A DNA stretch of 64,000 nucleotides from Rhodospirillales bacterium (GTDB lineage Bacteria; Pseudomonadota; Alphaproteobacteria; Micavibrionales; Micavibrionaceae): contig CP060239.1 of the NCBI GenBank assembly GCA_023898785.1, positions 1,488,001 to 1,552,000 of the forward strand, written 5' to 3'. Below, piece by piece: positions 41,685 to 50,219 of this stretch. Each line of letters begins with the position of its first letter. Position 1 is the first letter of the stretch. A program made the translations under genes and the position numbers. The notes under the pieces are model-generated. The model saw nothing but the letters and a program-made list of their open reading frames with translations. It ran no database searches and was not told the origin of the DNA.

Positions 41685-42610
41685 GCGTTCAGCCCTTTCA
41701 GAGCCGGATAGGGATATGTGATGTGATAGATTGGCATGGCGCGCAGATCACGGGTGACAGGCGCAATACCTTTGAGGCAAAACCAATGCTTGAAATGTTC
41801 TTGATCAAATTGCCCGGCCTCAATCAATCGCCCTAAAACCCCGCCAGTGAGGTAAAGCCCGCCATAAGCATGGCCGGCAATGACACTGGAGGCGGCAAAC
41901 AGACCCAAAAATTCATGGAACAGGCGCAGAGCTGTGCTCACTTTTAAATCATCCGCTTGGCGCATCATTTCTTCTGGGCTTTGCACTTGCACTGAACTGC
42001 CGCCAATCAAACACAAAGCCCGGTAAAGATTATAAAGCCCCGGGCCGCTTACTACATTTTCATAGACAGGAATGGTCTCATTACCTTTAAAGCGTTGAAC
42101 AGCCTGAATTACAAGAGCTTGCTCATCGGTTAAACAAGCCACAGGCAAGTGCCCGCCGTGTGTAGGCTGCACAATTGGTTTGTCACCTTGATGCACATAG
42201 GCCAGCCCCAGCCCCGTTCCCGGACCAAGAATGCATTTTGACGGACTTGCAGGAGCGCCCGCGCGGAGAGCTTTCAGGTCGCATTCTTCCAAAACCGGCA
42301 ACGACCAAGCAGCCGCTTCAAAATCATTGACAATGCGTTCGACCTGCCAGCCTTCGCCTTCAAGCTCCTTGGGGTCAATAACCCATGTGTTCTTATTCAC
42401 GAACGCCCACAGGCCGTTTTCCGGTGAACCCGCCGCCGCAACCCGGAGTGCACCGGATGGATCTAATTCATGCTCTTTGCAGTAATGCGCCAGTGCCTCT
42501 TGCAGATTTTCGAAATCCGCCGCTTCATATTTTGCAATCTTTTCCGGACCTTTCGGCGAAGAGACCGCAAAACGTGCGTACGTGCCACCAATATCTGCCA
42601 AAATGCTCAT
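41681..42610 (-). CDS. glk: Glucokinase (GlkA type)
   Basis: This ATP-dependent glucose 6-kinase of the E. coli Glk type has MSILADIGGTYARFAV at the N-terminus (phosphate 1), the catalytic Asp in IVNDFEAAAWSLP, LGPGTGLGLAYV and the GGHLPVACLTDE substrate loop. A start at ATG 42610 fits the family; ATG 42625 would add five residues. Its end overlaps the deacetylase gene by four bases. Confidence 0.92.
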   Translation of the reverse strand: MSILADIGGTYARFAVSSPKGPEKIAKYEAADFENLQEALAHYCKEHELDPSGALRVAAAGSPENGLWAFVNKNTWVIDPKELEGEGWQVERIVNDFEAAAWSLPVLEECDLKALRAGAPASPSKCILGPGTGLGLAYVHQGDKPIVQPTHGGHLPVACLTDEQALVIQAVQRFKGNETIPVYENVVSGPGLYNLYRALCLIGGSSVQVQSPEEMMRQADDLKVSTALRLFHEFLGLFAASSVIAGHAYGGLYLTGGVLGRLIEAGQFDQEHFKHWFCLKGIAPVTRDLRAMPIYHITYPYPALKGLNA

Positions 42611-42660
42611 GACATTATCATGCACGAAGCAATGCGTTTTGAAAATAATGATTTATTGGT

Positions 42661-43404
42661 CTATCCGCCTTGGACCCAGGTTTGCAGGGCATAGCCGACG
42701 CCATAGGCCATTGCCGCTGCCGTCAAGCCGATGAATAATGTCTCAAACCCCTCACGGGGCAAAGATTTCAAGGACCACAGGCTTTTGAGAGAACCTATAG
42801 CAAAGAACGTGATAGCCGAAAGGATGAGAGCCAAGACAGGCTGATATGATGTTGGCAGGATTGCGCCCGGCAGCAAAAACGGAATCAGCGGCATCGCGCC
42901 ACAGATAAAAAATGCCCAGAAAGTTTGTACGCCCGCTTTCATCGCCGAGTGTATGGGCCGGGCTATGCCGTATTCTTCCTGAAGCATAAATTCAATCCAG
43001 ATATCTTTATCTCTGGAAATGGTTGATACCATTTGCTCCAGCTCTTCCCCTTTAAAACCTTTGCTGGCGAAGATCTGGCGGGTTTCCTCGATTTCGCCAT
43101 CGTGGTGCTGTGCAACATGGCGCACTTCACGCGCATGCAGGCGTTTATAATTGTCTTCTTCCGCCTTCATAGCGCTATAAGCGCTTGCGGCCATCGAAAA
43201 CCCGTCGGCCAGCAGATTGGCCAGCCCCAGAACCATGACAATCGCAGGAGACAAACCTGCGCCAACAACGCCCGCAACAACGGCGAAAGTTGTCACAACC
43301 CCGTCAATGCCGCCATAGACCCATTCCTTAAGATAAAAAACCCCCGGCCCGGCGCTGAGACGTGCTTTGATTTCTTCCGGGCTATGATGATGGTCTTTAA
43401 GCAT
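42661..43404 (-). CDS. VIT/CCC1-family iron or manganese transporter
   Basis: The 247-residue membrane protein has the CCC1/VIT1 layout: the first helix with EWVYGGIDGVVTTFAVVAG, the second with LADGFSMAASAYSAMKAEEDN, a charged cytoplasmic metal-binding stretch with Glu-rich helices (about 75-150), and three C-terminal helices. The family exports Fe2+ or Mn2+ from the cytoplasm or into stores. ATG 43404 is chosen over upstream codons. It is divergent from the MoeB-like gene, with 48 bases between. Confidence 0.9.
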   Translation of the reverse strand: MLKDHHHSPEEIKARLSAGPGVFYLKEWVYGGIDGVVTTFAVVAGVVGAGLSPAIVMVLGLANLLADGFSMAASAYSAMKAEEDNYKRLHAREVRHVAQHHDGEIEETRQIFASKGFKGEELEQMVSTISRDKDIWIEFMLQEEYGIARPIHSAMKAGVQTFWAFFICGAMPLIPFLLPGAILPTSYQPVLALILSAITFFAIGSLKSLWSLKSLPREGFETLFIGLTAAAMAYGVGYALQTWVQGG

Positions 43405-43452
43405 GAAACGGATTTTTCTTTTCAAATGCTGAAGCGTGATTACAATGCAGTC

Positions 43453-44526
43453 ATGAGCATACAAAACCGCTATGACAGGCAACGCATTCTATCGGAGATA
43501 GGCGCTGCTGGCCAAACGAAAATTTCGACCTCGTCCGTTTTGTGTGTCGGTGCGGGCGGTCTGGGGTGTCCCGCACTATTGTATCTGGCCGCAGCGGGAG
43601 TAGGGCTCATCGGCATCGTTGATTTTGACGTTGTAGAAGAAACAAATCTTCAAAGACAGGTGCTTTTTGACACAAGCCAAATTGACCAGAACAAGGCGCA
43701 GGCTGCTAAAGTGCGCCTAAACGCCCTTAATCCTGAAATTGATATTCAGGCATACGCGGAAGAGCTGAGTGATAAAAATGCGCTCGCTCTTTTTGAAAAA
43801 TACGACATTATTATTGATGGGACGGACAATTTTCCAGCTAAATTCCTGATTAGCGATGCTGCTGTTAAGGCGGGAAAACCTTTTGTTTACGGATCTATCC
43901 TCGGCTTTGACGGCCAGCTCGCCGTTTTCAATTATAAAGGTGGTCCGTGCTACCGTTGTTTATTCCCCGAAGCCCCGAAGGGGCATATTCCCAATTGTGC
44001 CCAGGCCGGCGTAATCGGCGCGGTTGCCGGGATGATCGGCACAGCGCAGGCGATGGAGGCTATCAAAGTCATTGTAGACCATGAAAGCTTTAAACCCCTT
44101 GCCGGTAAGCTTTGGACAATCGATATGCATTCCATGGAAAATCGTTTACTAACCTTGCCAAAAACATCAGATTGTCCAGTCTGTTCAAAAACCAAAGAGG
44201 AGATTGCCTTGAATTACAATTCCCCCACTTGCGGTCTTATTCCCGAAATCACCCCGCAGCAGGCAAAGGACAAACAAACCGCGCTTCTTATTGATGTACG
44301 CGAAATCGACGAATGGAATGCCGGACATATTGAAGGCGCGCAGCATGTCGCCTTATCGGTTTTAGTCCAAGGCCACGTTCCGGAATTGCCGCCGGATTGT
44401 GAGATTGTTCTATATTGTCAAAAAGGTATGCGGAGCTTACAGGCAGCACAGATCCTTAAGGGCCATGGCTGCACCAACATCATGAATATGACCGGTGGCT
44501 ACGAAGCTTGGCTCAAAAGCTCTTAA
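43453..44526 (+). CDS. moeB: MoeB/ThiF-type E1 adenylyltransferase with rhodanese domain
   Basis: The 357-residue protein joins an E1-like domain (GAGGLGCPALLYLAAAGVG, residues about 33-51; ETNLQRQVLF; CYRCLFPE; CPVC zinc Cys pairs) to a C-terminal rhodanese domain (LIDVREIDEWNAGHIEGA, active Cys in LYCQKGMRS). It adenylates a ubiquitin-like sulphur carrier (MoaD or ThiS) and supplies sulphur for molybdopterin or thiamine. ATG 43453 starts the family match; the frame is open far upstream through the antisense of the VIT gene, which is not coding. Confidence 0.92.
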   Translation: MSIQNRYDRQRILSEIGAAGQTKISTSSVLCVGAGGLGCPALLYLAAAGVGLIGIVDFDVVEETNLQRQVLFDTSQIDQNKAQAAKVRLNALNPEIDIQAYAEELSDKNALALFEKYDIIIDGTDNFPAKFLISDAAVKAGKPFVYGSILGFDGQLAVFNYKGGPCYRCLFPEAPKGHIPNCAQAGVIGAVAGMIGTAQAMEAIKVIVDHESFKPLAGKLWTIDMHSMENRLLTLPKTSDCPVCSKTKEEIALNYNSPTCGLIPEITPQQAKDKQTALLIDVREIDEWNAGHIEGAQHVALSVLVQGHVPELPPDCEIVLYCQKGMRSLQAAQILKGHGCTNIMNMTGGYEAWLKSS

Positions 44527-44621
44527 AAACCGCCCTTTATTGACTCGCATCAAGTTTGTATTTTTCAAAATACTGTTATAGTGTCTCGCATAATTATACT
44601 TAAAGAGTTCGGATAATTGCG

Positions 44622-45800
44622 ATGAAACACGACATTATTATCATTGGCGCCGGCCCAGCCGGGTTGAGCTTTGCCCGCGAAATGGCCGAAACGGGGCTAA
44701 ATATTGTTTTGCTTGAAAAACAGCCCGAAAGCGTTCTGGCCAATCCGCCCTATGATGGGCGTGAAATCGCGCTCACCCATCTTTCACGAAAAATCATGGG
44801 CGATCTGGGGATGTGGGACTCAATTCCGGATGAAAAAATTTCCCTGATTAAAACCGCCAAAGTCCTGAATGGCGGCTCGCCTTATGCGCTGTCTTTCGAT
44901 CATGAAGAGGCGGGCGAAGAGACACTGGGCTTCATGATTTCAAACCACCAAATTCGAAAAGCAGCTTATGAATCGCTGGCCGGATATAAAAACATTCAAA
45001 TCCTGAGCGAAAAAGAAGTCTCTACGCTTGGCACCGACCAGGAAAAAGGTTGGGTTGAGCTAAGCAGTCGAGAGCGCCTGGAGGCGCCGCTGATCGTCGC
45101 CGCAGATTCCCGTTTTTCCGCGACGCGGCGTATGATGGGAATTTCCACTTCGATGCTGGATTTTGGCCGCACCTGCATTGTCTGCACGATGAGTGCGGAA
45201 TTACCGCATCATGAAACCGCTTATGAGTGTTTCCATTTTGACCGCACGCTGGCCGTGTTGCCTCTGAACAACAACCAGGTTTCCATTGTCATTACGCTGG
45301 GCTCGGAAGAAAGCGCGCAAGTGCTTGCGATGGGTAAAGAAGACTTCGCTGCCGATATACAGCACCGTTTTGAAGGGCGTTTGGGCACAATGAAACTCAC
45401 AAGCGAACTGTTCCCTTATCCTCTGGTGGCCACATTCGCCAAGACTTTCTGCGCCAACCGTTTTGTGGTTATCGGCGATGCCGCCGTGGGCATGCACCCG
45501 GTCACAGCACACGGCTTTAATTTAGGTCTGCGCAGCGCACACACTTTGGCTAAAGAAATCAAAGACGCTTTGCAAACAGGCAGCGATTACGCGGCGCAAA
45601 CTGTTTTACAGCGCTATAGCCAGAAACACACACACGCCTCAGCGCTGCTTTTCCATGGTACAAATGCGCTGGTAAAGCTCTACACAAAAGACACGCCTGC
45701 GGCCAAATTTGCTCGCCGGACCTTGCTGAGATTGGGGAACCGCCTTAAACCGGCCAAACGTTTGATTATGAATCAGCTCACGGAAAATAAGGCTGCTTAA
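44622..45800 (+). CDS. UbiH/UbiF-type FAD-dependent monooxygenase
   Basis: The 392-residue flavoprotein has the FAD Rossmann motif GAGPAGLSFAREMAE (residues 8-22) and the second FAD motif VVIGDAAVGMHPVTAHGFNLGL (about 283-304) typical of ubiquinone-biosynthesis hydroxylases. It probably hydroxylates the ubiquinone ring, but the ring position (UbiH, UbiF, UbiI or UbiL) cannot be fixed. It ends three bases before the convergent bioC. Confidence 0.88.
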   Translation: MKHDIIIIGAGPAGLSFAREMAETGLNIVLLEKQPESVLANPPYDGREIALTHLSRKIMGDLGMWDSIPDEKISLIKTAKVLNGGSPYALSFDHEEAGEETLGFMISNHQIRKAAYESLAGYKNIQILSEKEVSTLGTDQEKGWVELSSRERLEAPLIVAADSRFSATRRMMGISTSMLDFGRTCIVCTMSAELPHHETAYECFHFDRTLAVLPLNNNQVSIVITLGSEESAQVLAMGKEDFAADIQHRFEGRLGTMKLTSELFPYPLVATFAKTFCANRFVVIGDAAVGMHPVTAHGFNLGLRSAHTLAKEIKDALQTGSDYAAQTVLQRYSQKHTHASALLFHGTNALVKLYTKDTPAAKFARRTLLRLGNRLKPAKRLIMNQLTENKAA

Positions 45801-45803
45801 AGC

Positions 45804-46529
45804 CTATCCTTGAATCCGACCATAAAGAATGTGCCATGTAACCTGCCCGTGAAAGCTTTCGTCGGCATATCGGCAGGTTTTTAGTAAGTCCTTGCGGCTG
45901 AGAGTTTTATATCCGATACGTGGCGTATTCATTCCTCCTTTTTTCAGATTACGCAAGAAATGCAGTGTACTTTGGTGATGTTCAACGATTTCATCTTCCC
46001 GAAAAACACCGGGCCAGGATTCAAAATTTAGCAATCCGTTGTCTAAAGAAAATTCCTTCAGACTTGCGCGCCATTCCGGAAAACTCTCTGGCGCGGGCAC
46101 CGTATAAAAAATTACGCCCCCGGATTCAAGCAAACCCAAAAGCGTTTCAAATGTGCCATGCGGATTACCAAACCACTGAAACGCCATGTTGCTGACAATT
46201 ATATCATAGTGCTGATCTTTCGCCGGACTTTCGCCATCCATTACGCTCCAGCGCACATTTTTTTGTTCCCCGATGCGCGAGCGAGCGCGATCAACCATGT
46301 GCGCACTTATATCCGTAATGTGAAACCGCCCGCCGGGATAGCACTTCAAAAGCCGCTGCGTCAAAGCCCCCGTTCCACAACCGATCTCCAGCACCAACGG
46401 ATTTTCAATATCCGGTAAATCCGCGGCCAGGGTCTGCGCAATTTTTTCCTGAATAGCGCTATGGCGATCATACTCATTGGCGCAATCATCAAATCTATGC
46501 GCAACGTTTTTCTTCCACTCAAAGCTCAC
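45804..46529 (-). CDS. bioC: Malonyl-ACP O-methyltransferase BioC
   Basis: This 241-residue SAM-dependent methyltransferase has motif I LEIGCGTGALTQRLL (about residues 45-59), ITDISAHMV, and SNMAFQWFGNP, the BioC signature, and the family C-terminus VTWHILYGR. BioC methylates malonyl-ACP to start pimelate synthesis for biotin. Its start overlaps the upstream alpha/beta-hydrolase gene by 11 bases, so the two are coupled. Confidence 0.85.
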   Translation of the reverse strand: MSFEWKKNVAHRFDDCANEYDRHSAIQEKIAQTLAADLPDIENPLVLEIGCGTGALTQRLLKCYPGGRFHITDISAHMVDRARSRIGEQKNVRWSVMDGESPAKDQHYDIIVSNMAFQWFGNPHGTFETLLGLLESGGVIFYTVPAPESFPEWRASLKEFSLDNGLLNFESWPGVFREDEIVEHHQSTLHFLRNLKKGGMNTPRIGYKTLSRKDLLKTCRYADESFHGQVTWHILYGRIQG

Positions 46530-47139
46530 GAATAAAATCCTTTATATGCTCCGCGCACCAGTCTGGGTGGCTTAAGGGGAGGGCGTGGCACGCACCCTCG
46601 CAAACAGGCATGTCATAGCCCGCCCATTCTTCTTTCATGAGCGCGAGCGGCAAAATTGGGTCCTCTGCCCCAGCCAAAGACAAGATGGGGCACGTTAAAT
46701 CTTTTAGCTCTTCTTTTACATCCCATGAGGAAAGCCATGCCAGACCTTCTTTAAGCCTTTGAACGTTCAAATCATCGCTGGGCGGAAGGCCGCTTGTTTT
46801 CCAAAAGTTTTGCATCTGTTTTTCCGGGGTTCTTTGAAGGCGCGTCTTCATGGCACGCAAGGTTCGTTCATCCGCAAAATGTTGAAAGCAGCTAAAACCG
46901 TTAATCGCAATAAGCCCCTTTACGCTCCGGTGATGATTCTTCAAAGCCCACATCGTTCCTAAAGAATGTGTGATGTAAATGGATGACTCGCGTGTGATCG
47001 CCGTGCAGGAGCTTTGCCCCCCGCCAATAAACTCCAGATCAATCGCCACTGTCTGCATTTCAGGCAAACGTGCGCGTACCCTATCCCAAAACGCTGAGCC
47101 TGTCCCCCAGCCATGAACAAAAATAATATCTGCGCTCAA
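46519..47139 (-). CDS. Alpha/beta hydrolase, probable BioH-type pimeloyl-ACP methyl esterase
   Basis: The 206-residue protein begins FVHGWGTGSAFWDRV (oxyanion region), has the nucleophile Ser in ITHSLGTMWA, the acid in AGAEDPILPL and the His in CEGACHALPLSHPDW. The nucleophile elbow reads THSLG, not GxSxG. It is coupled to bioC, so it probably removes the methyl group BioC adds, as BioH or BioG does in other bacteria. Similarity to BioH is by motif and context only. Confidence 0.75.
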   Translation of the reverse strand: MSADIIFVHGWGTGSAFWDRVRARLPEMQTVAIDLEFIGGGQSSCTAITRESSIYITHSLGTMWALKNHHRSVKGLIAINGFSCFQHFADERTLRAMKTRLQRTPEKQMQNFWKTSGLPPSDDLNVQRLKEGLAWLSSWDVKEELKDLTCPILSLAGAEDPILPLALMKEEWAGYDMPVCEGACHALPLSHPDWCAEHIKDFIREL

Positions 47140-47218
47140 CCGCTACCTCTTCTAAGGCATTGAATAAACACGCCCTTGTTTACATTCAAGTTTTATATTC
47201 AAGAAAACTATTTAAAAA

Positions 47219-47232
47219 TTGACCTGGATCAA
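47219..47232 (+). promoter_or_regulatory. FNR/Anr-type box before nrdD
   Basis: TTGACCTGGATCAA matches TTGAY-N4-RTCAA, the FNR/FnrL consensus. It lies about 130 bases before the nrdD start, the right place to activate an oxygen-sensitive reductase at low oxygen. Confidence 0.8.
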
Positions 47233-47239
47233 ATTTAAA

Positions 47240-47288
47240 ACACTATATATAGTGGTAATGTGATTCTTGAAAATGCAATATATTGTGT
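47240..47288 (+). promoter_or_regulatory. Pair of NrdR boxes before nrdD
   Basis: ACACTATATATAGTGG (47240-47255) matches the NrdR consensus at nearly all positions. ATGCAATATATTGTGT (47273-47288) is a second box 33 bases later, about three helical turns. This tandem spacing is typical of NrdR repression of RNR genes. Confidence 0.88.
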
Positions 47289-47350
47289 TTTTCCTAGGGT
47301 TTTCGCCCGCTTTCAAATCTTATTCAAAACCAATGTAACAGGAGTTTATC

Positions 47351-49330
47351 ATGACCATTATTGCTGCCCTCAAACCTGAAATATCCGATGAAATCACCTC
47401 ATTATACGGTGGTACGGACGTTGATTGCAGCGCTGCGGTCAGTGAGTATATATCAGAATCAGATTGGCGCGTTAAAGCCAACGCCAATACAGGCTATTCC
47501 AATGCCGGACTGATTAACAATGTTGCCGGGAAGGTTATCGCCAATTTCTGGCTCGATGAAATTTACGCACCTGAAGAAGGTGGCGCCCACCGCAAAGGCG
47601 ATATCCATATCCACGATCTGGATTGTTTAACCGGCTATTGCGCTGGGTGGTCTTTGCGTGCGCTTTTGAACGAGGGTTTCAACGGCGTTGATGGGCGCGT
47701 TTCGTCTCGCCCGCCGCGTCACTTCCGTGAAGCGCTGGGGCAAATGAGCAACTTCCTCGGCATTCTCCAGTCCGAATGGGCGGGCGCACAGGCGTTCAGC
47801 TCTTTTGACACCTATCTCGCGCCTTATGTTTTTCGTGACAATCTATCATTTAGTGAAATTAAAAAAGCCATTCGCCAGTTTGTTTACAATCTCAATGTTC
47901 CGGCGCGCTGGGGGCAGTCTCCCTTTACAAACATTACGCTCGACATCACCGTACCGGAAGATTTAGCCGATCAAATTCCAACCAACAACAATCTCCATTT
48001 GTTCAAAGGGCTGGATGATGACGATCTGCTGCGCCGTGCCCAGCAACGCGACATGGGGCTGCGCTCGCTTGAAGACACCAGCTTCAAACACTTCCTTCCG
48101 GAAATGGAACTGATCGTAATTGCATATTACGAAGTCATGACCGAAGGCGATTCCAGCGGTAAACCCTTTACCTTCCCCATTCCAACGGTAAATATTACTG
48201 AGGATTTTGACTGGGACTCGAAAGTTGCCCAGGCCATTTTCGACAACACAGCGAAGGTCGGTTCGTCCTACTTCCAGAACTTTGTGGGTTCCCAGTGGAC
48301 GCGTGATAAAAACGGTGAGCGCGTGCGTAATCCCGAAGCGTATTCCCCCGGCGCGGTGCGCTCCATGTGTTGCCGTTTGCAACTGGATCTGCGCGAGCTT
48401 CTCAAGCGCGGCAACGGCCTGTTTGGATCGGCGGAAATGACCGGCTCTTTAGGCGTGGTCACGCTCAACATGGCGCGTCTGGGCTATCGTTTCAAAGGCG
48501 ATATGGCCGGGCTGTATAAAGAACTCGACCGCCTGATGGATATTTCAAGATCCACGCTGGAGAAAAAGCGCGCCTATGTTCAAAAAATGTATGATCGTGG
48601 GCTTTACCCTTACACGGCACGCTATCTACCATTCTTTCGCAATCATTTCTCTACGATCGGCGTAAATGGGATGAATGAAATGATCCGTAATTTTACCGAA
48701 GATCAACATGACCTTACAGATGAACGCGGCATTGAACTCTCCATGGAAATCCTTGATCATATGCGCGCGCGCATGGTCGAGTATCAGGAAGCCACCGGGA
48801 ATCTTTATAATCTGGAAGCCACGCCGGCAGAAGGGACGACATACCGTTTTGCCAAAGAAGATGCCAAACACTATCCAGGTATTCTTCAAGCAGGGGCGGG
48901 CGAAAATATCTACTATACGAACTCTTCCCAAATCCCGGCTGGTCATACGGATGATCCGTTCGAAGCGCTGGAGCTGCAAAACAAACTGCAATGCAAATAT
49001 ACAGGAGGGACAGTACTGCATTTGTATATGGGCGAAAAACTTTCTTCCGCCGAAGCCTGCAAACGCTTTGTCAAAAAAGTGATCGAGAACTACCAACTTC
49101 CCTACATCACTGTTACGCCAGTATTTTCGACCTGCGAGACGCATGGCTACCTCAATGGCGAACAGCCCGAATGCCCGCATTGCGGTGAGGAAACAAACGT
49201 CTGGACGCGCGTCATGGGCTATTTCCGCCCCGTGGCCAGCTTTAATACCGGCAAGAAGGGCGAACACAAAGAGCGCAAACACTTCCTTGAGCGCCGCATC
49301 GAATCTGCCGATCTGTTTGAGAAGGCCTGA
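47351..49330 (+). CDS. nrdD: Anaerobic ribonucleoside-triphosphate reductase (class III)
   Basis: NrdD makes dNTPs without oxygen using a glycyl radical. The radical site is GYFRP near residue 623 of 659, the zinc site is the C-terminal Cys cluster (C595, C608, C611 with His), and the active-site Cys pair is in RSMCCRLQLDL. The protein has no N-terminal ATP-cone, so allosteric overall-activity control by dATP would be absent. An AGGAG ribosome-binding site precedes the ATG. An FNR box and two NrdR boxes lie upstream. nrdG follows after two bases. Confidence 0.95.
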   Translation: MTIIAALKPEISDEITSLYGGTDVDCSAAVSEYISESDWRVKANANTGYSNAGLINNVAGKVIANFWLDEIYAPEEGGAHRKGDIHIHDLDCLTGYCAGWSLRALLNEGFNGVDGRVSSRPPRHFREALGQMSNFLGILQSEWAGAQAFSSFDTYLAPYVFRDNLSFSEIKKAIRQFVYNLNVPARWGQSPFTNITLDITVPEDLADQIPTNNNLHLFKGLDDDDLLRRAQQRDMGLRSLEDTSFKHFLPEMELIVIAYYEVMTEGDSSGKPFTFPIPTVNITEDFDWDSKVAQAIFDNTAKVGSSYFQNFVGSQWTRDKNGERVRNPEAYSPGAVRSMCCRLQLDLRELLKRGNGLFGSAEMTGSLGVVTLNMARLGYRFKGDMAGLYKELDRLMDISRSTLEKKRAYVQKMYDRGLYPYTARYLPFFRNHFSTIGVNGMNEMIRNFTEDQHDLTDERGIELSMEILDHMRARMVEYQEATGNLYNLEATPAEGTTYRFAKEDAKHYPGILQAGAGENIYYTNSSQIPAGHTDDPFEALELQNKLQCKYTGGTVLHLYMGEKLSSAEACKRFVKKVIENYQLPYITVTPVFSTCETHGYLNGEQPECPHCGEETNVWTRVMGYFRPVASFNTGKKGEHKERKHFLERRIESADLFEKA

Positions 49331-49332
49331 AC

Positions 49333-50082
49333 ATGCCAAGAGATTTAAATTCAGGAAGCCACCCCCCTAACACAGGGGGTGGCAATGGCGATGCGCTCTC
49401 CGTTTATGACGTTACGCCGTTTACTATGCTCGATTTTCCAGAGAAATGCGCGGCGATTATTTGGTTTTCGGGCTGCAATATGCGTTGCGGCTATTGTCAC
49501 AATCCCCAGATAGTAAAGGGAAAAGGAACAAGGAAGATAGAAGACGTTTTGACGTTTCTTGAAAAACGCGCCAGCCTGCTCGATGGCGTTGTTTTGTCTG
49601 GCGGTGAGGCCTCTATTTATCCCGGGCTTGCGGGTTTTGCAGCCCGCGTGAAAGATATGGGTTATGCAATCAAACTTGATACAAACGGCACACGCCCTGA
49701 TATGGTGCAAGGTTTTTTGGAGCAAGGGCTTTTGGATTATGTTGCGCTGGATTACAAAGCGCCGCCGGAAAAGTTCAAAACTGTGACAGGTATTAAAAAA
49801 TTCCACAATTTTGAAAAAACACTCGATTTATTATGCGTGCAAAGCGCCGTGCCTTTCGAAGTCCGGACCACCGTTCACACCGACTTGATGGATGAATATG
49901 ACGTGAGTACGATCATAGCGGATCTCGAAAATCGAAATTATAAAGGCGTATATTACATTCAAAACTACATCGACAATTGCGGTCAAACTCTGGGAATGTT
50001 GGGGCCGCAAAAGCGTACGCTGGTTTTGAGTCTTTTGCCTGCCAGCACGGCATTTTCAATAGAATTTCGAAACTTTCCCTGA
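49333..50082 (+). CDS. nrdG: Anaerobic ribonucleotide reductase activating protein (radical SAM)
   Basis: This activase installs the glycyl radical on NrdD. The [4Fe-4S] motif is C48-x3-C52-x2-C55 in SGCNMRCGYCHNP, and the SAM GGE motif is VVLSGGEASI. The 249-residue form with an extra N-terminal strand matches the NrdG2 type (TIGR02495). It starts two bases after nrdD. A hairpin in the first codons (about 49363-49382) may affect translation. Confidence 0.93.
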   Translation: MPRDLNSGSHPPNTGGGNGDALSVYDVTPFTMLDFPEKCAAIIWFSGCNMRCGYCHNPQIVKGKGTRKIEDVLTFLEKRASLLDGVVLSGGEASIYPGLAGFAARVKDMGYAIKLDTNGTRPDMVQGFLEQGLLDYVALDYKAPPEKFKTVTGIKKFHNFEKTLDLLCVQSAVPFEVRTTVHTDLMDEYDVSTIIADLENRNYKGVYYIQNYIDNCGQTLGMLGPQKRTLVLSLLPASTAFSIEFRNFP

Positions 50083-50094
50083 AACTCTCAGGGA
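50076..50094 (+). terminator. Possible terminator of nrdDG
   Basis: TCCCTGA and TCAGGGA form a seven-base-pair stem that includes the nrdG stop codon. The following sequence is AT-rich but lacks a solid T run. Confidence 0.4.
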
Positions 50095-50172
50095 CTTATT
50101 ATGTTATATTTTAAACACGGAAAGGGTGGGATGTTTGTGGAGTGCTCCGCTTGCAATAACAGAGATATAAGA

Positions 50173-50212
50173 CGTCATTGCGAGTAAGGGCGATGCCCGG
50201 AGCGATGACCTG
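50173..50212. repeat. Short dispersed-repeat fragment
   Basis: GACGTCATTGCGAG with GGAGCGATGAC about 20 bases later resembles the outer ends of the dispersed palindromic repeat but lacks its centre. The rest of the 137-base gap between nrdG and fadD shows nothing else. Confidence 0.45.
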
Positions 50213-50219
50213 TTTTTGG

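Noticed and set aside
43033..43452. A 140-residue N-terminal extension of the MoeB-like protein
   Set aside because: It runs antisense through the VIT transporter gene and does not resemble the E1 family; ATG 43453 begins the known domain.
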